Below are positions 18,543 to 22,187 of a DNA stretch of 22,187 bases, one piece after another. The DNA is from Gracilariopsis chorda (lineage: Eukaryota; Rhodophyta; Florideophyceae; Gracilariales; Gracilariaceae). The notes under the pieces are model-generated. The model saw only the letters and a list, made by a program, of their open reading frames with translations, was not told where the DNA came from and ran no database searches. The stretch is from contig NBIV01001139.1 of NCBI GenBank assembly GCA_003194525.1, forward strand, positions 1 through 22,187, read 5' to 3'. Each line of letters opens with the position of its first letter. Within the stretch, counting starts at the first letter, position 1. The position numbers were made by a program, and so were the translations under genes.

Positions 18543-19204
18543 ATGCATGGTTTTTCAGGCGCCCAAATTCATTGCCAAGACCTCTTTCACTTGACAGTGT
18601 CGCTGAACATCAGCGAATAGTAACTCCGTCGAGACAAAATGACAATGCATTACAAAGTGCAATTGCTGTGCCGGCGATAAGAATCTTTGACCGGGGAGTG
18701 GAGAAGACTCATCTCTTTCGAAGGAGATATCCATGCAGTATACCTCTGAGCACTGACATTGCAGCTCAGCAGTTGCAGCCGAAGCATTACTCTACATTGA
18801 GTTCTTTGAGAAAACGAAACGTTTTGAATTTCTCTAATTCAAGACCGCATGCTCATGCTGTAGACCCAATCGGTGGCTTTGGTACATACAAGCGTAAGTC
18901 AAAACGTAGACCAAAACCCAAGACAACCGAGTCGACTGGTACTGAAATCAAGGAGACTCCAATGATAATGAAATCGTTCAAAATGCCCACCACTTCCGTG
19001 CATCTGAATGGTAATGACGAGAAACATTCAGATTCTGATGACGATTTCATGACTCCGTTGCACGAAGTCAAGGATTCTTCAAATGCATCCAAACGACATT
19101 CATTACATGGTTTTGCGGCAGAAGCAAACAAATTACGACAGGTATGCTCTAATTCTGACGAAGACTTGACTTTATGTGATCGAAGAAACAGCGATGTGAT
19201 CTAG
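18543..19204 (+). pseudogene. 219-aa ORF with disrupted N terminus, unit 11
   Basis: An extra T near 18554 and another near 18571 disrupt the start; the latter also destroys the second ATG (ATTGCC for ATGCC). From about residue 11 to TAG 19204 the frame is open and carries Asn for Glu at residue 33-34 (GAC for GAA near 18643 alters one acidic residue) plus the four unit 3 type substitutions. Confidence 0.38.
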
Positions 19205-19297
19205 TGCCAGCTACCAAGTCGCAAGTTCCGAACACGTTATTTGCGTGGATGCTCAATTCTAGGTTCGGGAGACCTGGTTATTGGCGCTGCGAGCTCG

Positions 19298-20181
19298 TCA
19301 AAAGTGGCATTCGCGAACTATCTGCTGGCGATATCCCACTTCCTTCCTACGGCAAAAGCCACTGGGATGGTTTTGGAACTTGAATCGGGTCCCAATTCAC
19401 CTCCTCGCTTTTTCACTTTCCACACCTGCACTTCTTTCACCTGAGAGTCACACACTACACGCAGCACTTTTGGAAGCTTCGCCTTTGTTCGTAACCTTAG
19501 CACAACTATAGATTGGGGCCCACCCCAAAGCACATGCTCGAACAAGCCATACCAAGCTACCACACAAACGGGGCCCACCGCGCAAAAGTCTACCATGGCT
19601 CTGAACAAGTCCATTGCCACTACTTTCTTCATCCGCTAGTCTTCGAAAGAAACGTTCGTACACCACTGCGCTCTCCAGACCATCCGGCGAAGCCTCGGAG
19701 TTCTTCACAGCCATCATCTCCACGTAAGCCTCGTTTGATGCTTCGTGTTCGCCGCGAACAAGACTCTCCAACAGCTTTGTCATCCATCGAGGGACTTCAC
19801 GAATGGGGTGCTTGAACACTGGTTGAAGATTCATATGACGTTCACTGCATTGGAAATTGGTCAAAAGGCTCAAACGCGACTGCGCATCGGTGCAGTACTC
19901 TGCTTCCGTTTCTGCAAACCATCGGTCACCGGTCGGAAGGCCGTGTATGGAGGTTCCGTGAACGACATTCAGGCGTCCGAGGAGGCCGAGCAGGATACCA
20001 CGCGGTGTGGGAGTGGGGTGTGATGAGGATACCCCTGCCAACGGTGGACAACTGCACGGTGATTTCTCGGATCCACTTGTCCCCGACAGCTTCATAGCCG
20101 GCTTCTGCGGCGGCCTGGATGGCAATTGCAATGCGGTCGAGTTCGTTTACCCAAGATCTCGACGAACGCTGCGCCGAGCAA
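19298..20181 (-). pseudogene. antisense region, unit 12
   Basis: 227-codon open stretch 20131-19448. Its exit through the degraded duplication gives a tail unlike other units. Confidence 0.3.
19515..19615. repeat. internal duplication, unit 12, first copy degraded
   Basis: The second block (from 19570) is nearly normal. The first (19515-19569) keeps GGGGCCCACC, then runs about 45 bp that align to the usual sequence only with many short deletions and a few substitutions. It has lost the ACCATGG start context. Confidence 0.85.
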
Positions 20182-20288
20182 AGAGAGATCTTCGCGATGA
20201 GAGCTTCTTACTGCAAATCAGAAATCGCTCTCGAAGACAACCAGTCTACCGCAACGACTTTGCGCTGTTTGAACAGTTTCCAGACAGA

Positions 20289-20951
20289 ATGCATGGTTTT
20301 TCAGGCGCCCAAATTCATGCCAAGACCTCTTTCACTTGACAGTGTTCGCTGAACATCAGCGAATAGTAACTCGTCGAGACAAAATGAAAAATGCATTACA
20401 AAGTGCAATTGCTGTGCCGGCGATAAGAAATCTTTGACCGGGGAGTGGAGAAGACTCATCTCTTTCGAAGGAGATATCCATGCAGTATACCTCTGAGCAC
20501 TGACATTGCAGCTCAGCAGTTGCAGCCGAAGCATTACTCTACATTGAGTTCTTTGAGAAAACGAAACGTTTTGAATTTCTCTAATTCAAGACCGCATGCT
20601 CATGCTGTAGACCCAATCGGTGGCTTTGGTACATACAAGCGTAAGTCAAAACGTAGACCAAAACCCAAGACAACCGAGTCGACTGGTACTGAAATCAAGG
20701 AGACTCCAATGATAATGAAATCGTTCAAAATGCCCACCACTTCCGTGCATCTGAATGATAATGACGAGACACATTCAGATTCTGATGACGATTTCATGAC
20801 TCCGTTTCACGAAGTCAAGGATACTTCAAATGCATCCAAACGACATTCACTACATGGTTTTGCGGCAGAAGCAAACAAATTACGACAGGTATGCTCTAAT
20901 TCTGACGAAGACTTGACTTTATGTGATCGAAGAAACAGCGATGTGATCTAG
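20289..20951 (+). pseudogene. 219-aa ORF with disrupted N-terminal quarter, unit 12
   Basis: Five one-base indels between 20300 and 20430 scramble residues 4-48. From about residue 50 the frame is open to TAG 20951. The Leu codon at residue 187 is CTA instead of TTA, a synonymous change. Confidence 0.38.
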
Positions 20952-21042
20952 TGCCAGCTACCAAGTCGCAAGTTCCGAACACGTTATTTGCGTGGATGCT
21001 CAATCTAGTTCGGGAGACCTGGTTATTGGCGCTGCGAGCTCG

Positions 21043-21942
21043 TCAAAGTGGCATTCGCGAACTATCTGCTGGCGATATCCCACTTCCTTCCTACGGCAAA
21101 AGCCACTGGGATGGTTTGGAACTTGAATCGGTCCCAAATTCACCTCCTCGCTTTTCACTTTCCACACCGCACTTCTTTCACCTGAGAGTCACACACTACA
21201 CGCAGCACTTTGGAAGCTTCGCCTTTGTCGTAACCTTAGCACAACTATAGATTGGGGCCCACCGCGGCAAAAGTCTACCATGGCTCTGAACAAGTCCATT
21301 TGGACGCAAGCCTACCACGACTATAAACTGGGGCCCACCGCGGCAAAAGTCTACCATGGCTCTGAACAAGTCCATTGCCACTACTTTCTTCATCCGCTAG
21401 TCTTCGAAAGAAACGTTCGTACACCACTGCGCTCTCCAGACCATCCGGCGAAGCCTCGGAGTTCTTCACAGCCATCATCTCCACGTAAGCCTCGTTTGAT
21501 GCTTCGTGTTCGCCGCGAACAAGACTCTCCAACAGCTTTGTCATCCATCGAGGGACTTCACGAATGGGGTGCTTGAACACTGGTTGACGATCATATGACG
21601 TTCACTGCATTGGAAATTGGTCAAAAGGCTCAAACGCGACTGCGCATCGGTGCAGTACTCTGCTTCCGTTTCTGCAAACCAGCGGTCACCGGTCGGAAGG
21701 CCGTGTATGGAGGTTCCGTGAACGACATTCAGGGCGTCCGAGGAGGCCGAGCAGGATACCACGCGGTGTGGGAGTGGGTGTGATGAGGATACCCCTGCCA
21801 ACGGTGGACAACTGCACGGTGATTTCTCGGATCCACTTGTCCCCGACAGCTTCATAGCCGGCTTCTGCGGCGGCCTGGATGGCAATTGCAATGCGGTCGA
21901 GTTCGTTTACCCAAGATCTCGACGAACGCTGCCGCCGAGCAA
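21043..21942 (-). pseudogene. antisense region, unit 13
   Basis: Open stretches 21891-21541 and 21580-21275. The A run near 21046 has three A instead of four, which lets the piece 3 frame continue past the usual TGA (FDELAAPITRSPE) for about 12 codons. Confidence 0.3.
21254..21376. repeat. internal 76-bp duplication, unit 13
   Basis: Blocks at 21254 and 21330, same as unit 5. Confidence 0.93.
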
Positions 21943-22047
21943 AGAGATCTTCGCGATGAGAGCTTCTTACTGCAAATCAGAAATCGCTCTCGAAGACAAC
22001 CAGTCTACCGCAACGACTTTGCGCTGTTTGAACAGTTTCCAGACAGA

Positions 22048-22187
22048 ATGCATGGTTTTCAGGCGCCCAAATTCATGCCAAGACCTCTTTCACTTGACAG
22101 TGTTGCTGAACATCAGCGAATAGTAACTCCGTCGAGACAAAATGAAAATGCATTACAAAGTGCAATTGCTGTGCCGGCGATAAGAAT
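22048..22187 (+). CDS. 219-aa ORF, 5' part only, unit 13
   Basis: The first 46 codons match the reference, with synonymous GTT for GTC at residue 19. The gene is cut by the window end. Confidence 0.4.
   Translation, partial: MHGFQAPKFMPRPLSLDSVAEHQRIVTPSRQNENALQSAIAVPAIR

Larger units (their letters stand above)
17466..19232. repeat. repeat unit 11 (1767 bp), mosaic
   Basis: The left part is outer type (GACGATC near 18080, CCAGCGG near 18172). The right part is core type (four-C tract near 18402, CTACAAATC near 18464). It also carries the private haplotype 19011-19076 shared with unit 3. Single-base indels lie near 17597, 17622, 17638, 17656, 17790, 17835, 18140, 18523, 18554 and 18571. Confidence 0.95.
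19233..20979. repeat. repeat unit 12 (1747 bp), mosaic, degraded duplication
   Basis: Reciprocal mosaic of unit 11: left part core type (GAAGATT near 19826, CCATCGG near 19919), right part outer type (three-C tract near 20151, CTGCAAATC near 20212). The first copy of the 76-bp element is eroded to about 55 bp (19515-19569). Many one-base indels are present, including near 19257, 19372, 19389, 19410, 19470, 19490, 20016, 20172, 20300, 20345, 20373, 20389 and 20430. Confidence 0.94.
1..22187. repeat. head-to-tail tandem array, ~1.76-kb unit, 12 complete copies plus one partial
   Basis: The same ~1.76-kb sequence can be read thirteen times in succession, always in the same orientation and with no spacer. 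The phrase GTGGATGCTCAAT recurs at 13, 1772, 3530, 5218, 6907, 8669, 10431, 12195, 13958, 15723, 17478, 19245 and 20992. No unique DNA is present at either end, so the array continues past both window edges and its true copy number is unknown. The unit boundary used here is arbitrary. The structure could be a chromosomal satellite or amplified locus, or a concatemer of a small circle; the window alone cannot separate these. Confidence 0.98.
20980..22187. repeat. repeat unit 13, truncated by the window end (1208 bp seen)
   Basis: Outer-type unit with GACGATC near 21589, CCAGCGG near 21680, a three-C tract near 21911, CTGCAAATC near 21971 and GTTGCTG near 22102. It has a private AG deletion near 21945 and short deletions near 21008, 21047 and 21168. 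The last ~550 bp of the unit lie outside the window. Confidence 0.95.

Noticed and set aside
1..22187. CRISPR array, rDNA array, LTR or terminal-inverted-repeat transposon
   Set aside because: There are no short repeats with unique spacers, no recognisable rRNA or tRNA segments, no terminal repeats with target duplications, and no transposase, integrase or reverse transcriptase motifs in any frame.
1..22187. Window as a circular contig whose ends overlap (unit 1 equal to unit 13)
   Set aside because: Units 1 and 13 share outer-class variants but differ by many other changes, for example near 420, 517, 789 and 945, so they are not the same copy read twice.

Overview
The whole window is one head-to-tail tandem array. 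A unit of about 1.76 kb occurs twelve times in full and a thirteenth time in part (cut at 22187). All units have the same orientation and there is no unique flanking sequence on either side. Taking the first base of the window as an arbitrary unit start, the units begin at 1, 1760, 3519, 5206, 6895, 8657, 10419, 12183, 13946, 15711, 17466, 19233 and 20980. Ten of the twelve complete units are 1747-1767 bp. Units 3 and 4 are 1687 and 1689 bp because they have lost one copy of an internal 76-bp duplication.

The source looks eukaryotic, but I cannot name it. I see no operon layout, no Shine-Dalgarno-led genes, no RNA genes and no recognisable prokaryotic family. Base composition is roughly balanced and CpG is not visibly depleted, which fits a protist, fungus or invertebrate better than a heavily methylated genome. 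The most credible protein is Ser/Thr/Lys-rich with a basic cluster followed by an acidic Ser-Asp cluster, and splice-donor-like GT sites are present. This is inference.

Layout of one unit (unit 5, 6895-8656, as reference). The first ~900 bp (6959-7861) carry a protein-like but frame-broken reading on the minus strand. Here also lies the 76-bp duplication (7172-7294), each copy holding an ACCATGG start context. The middle (7514-8044) also has a competing plus-strand ORF of 176 codons. The last third (7969-8628) carries a plus-strand ORF of 219 codons, which I consider the best coding candidate. No protein family was recognised for any of these, so the unit may be a satellite that captured gene fragments, an amplified or decayed gene, or a concatemer of a small circular element.

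The array has internal history. Units 4-10 are close to identical. The outer units (1, 2, 12, 13) carry a second set of variants, and units 11 and 12 are reciprocal mosaics of the two sets. Units 3 and 11, eight units apart, share a private four-base haplotype. Units 1, 3 and 10-12 also contain dense single-base indels, mostly in homopolymers, which look at least partly like uncorrected long-read consensus errors. Frame breaks in those units should therefore not be read as biology without checking.
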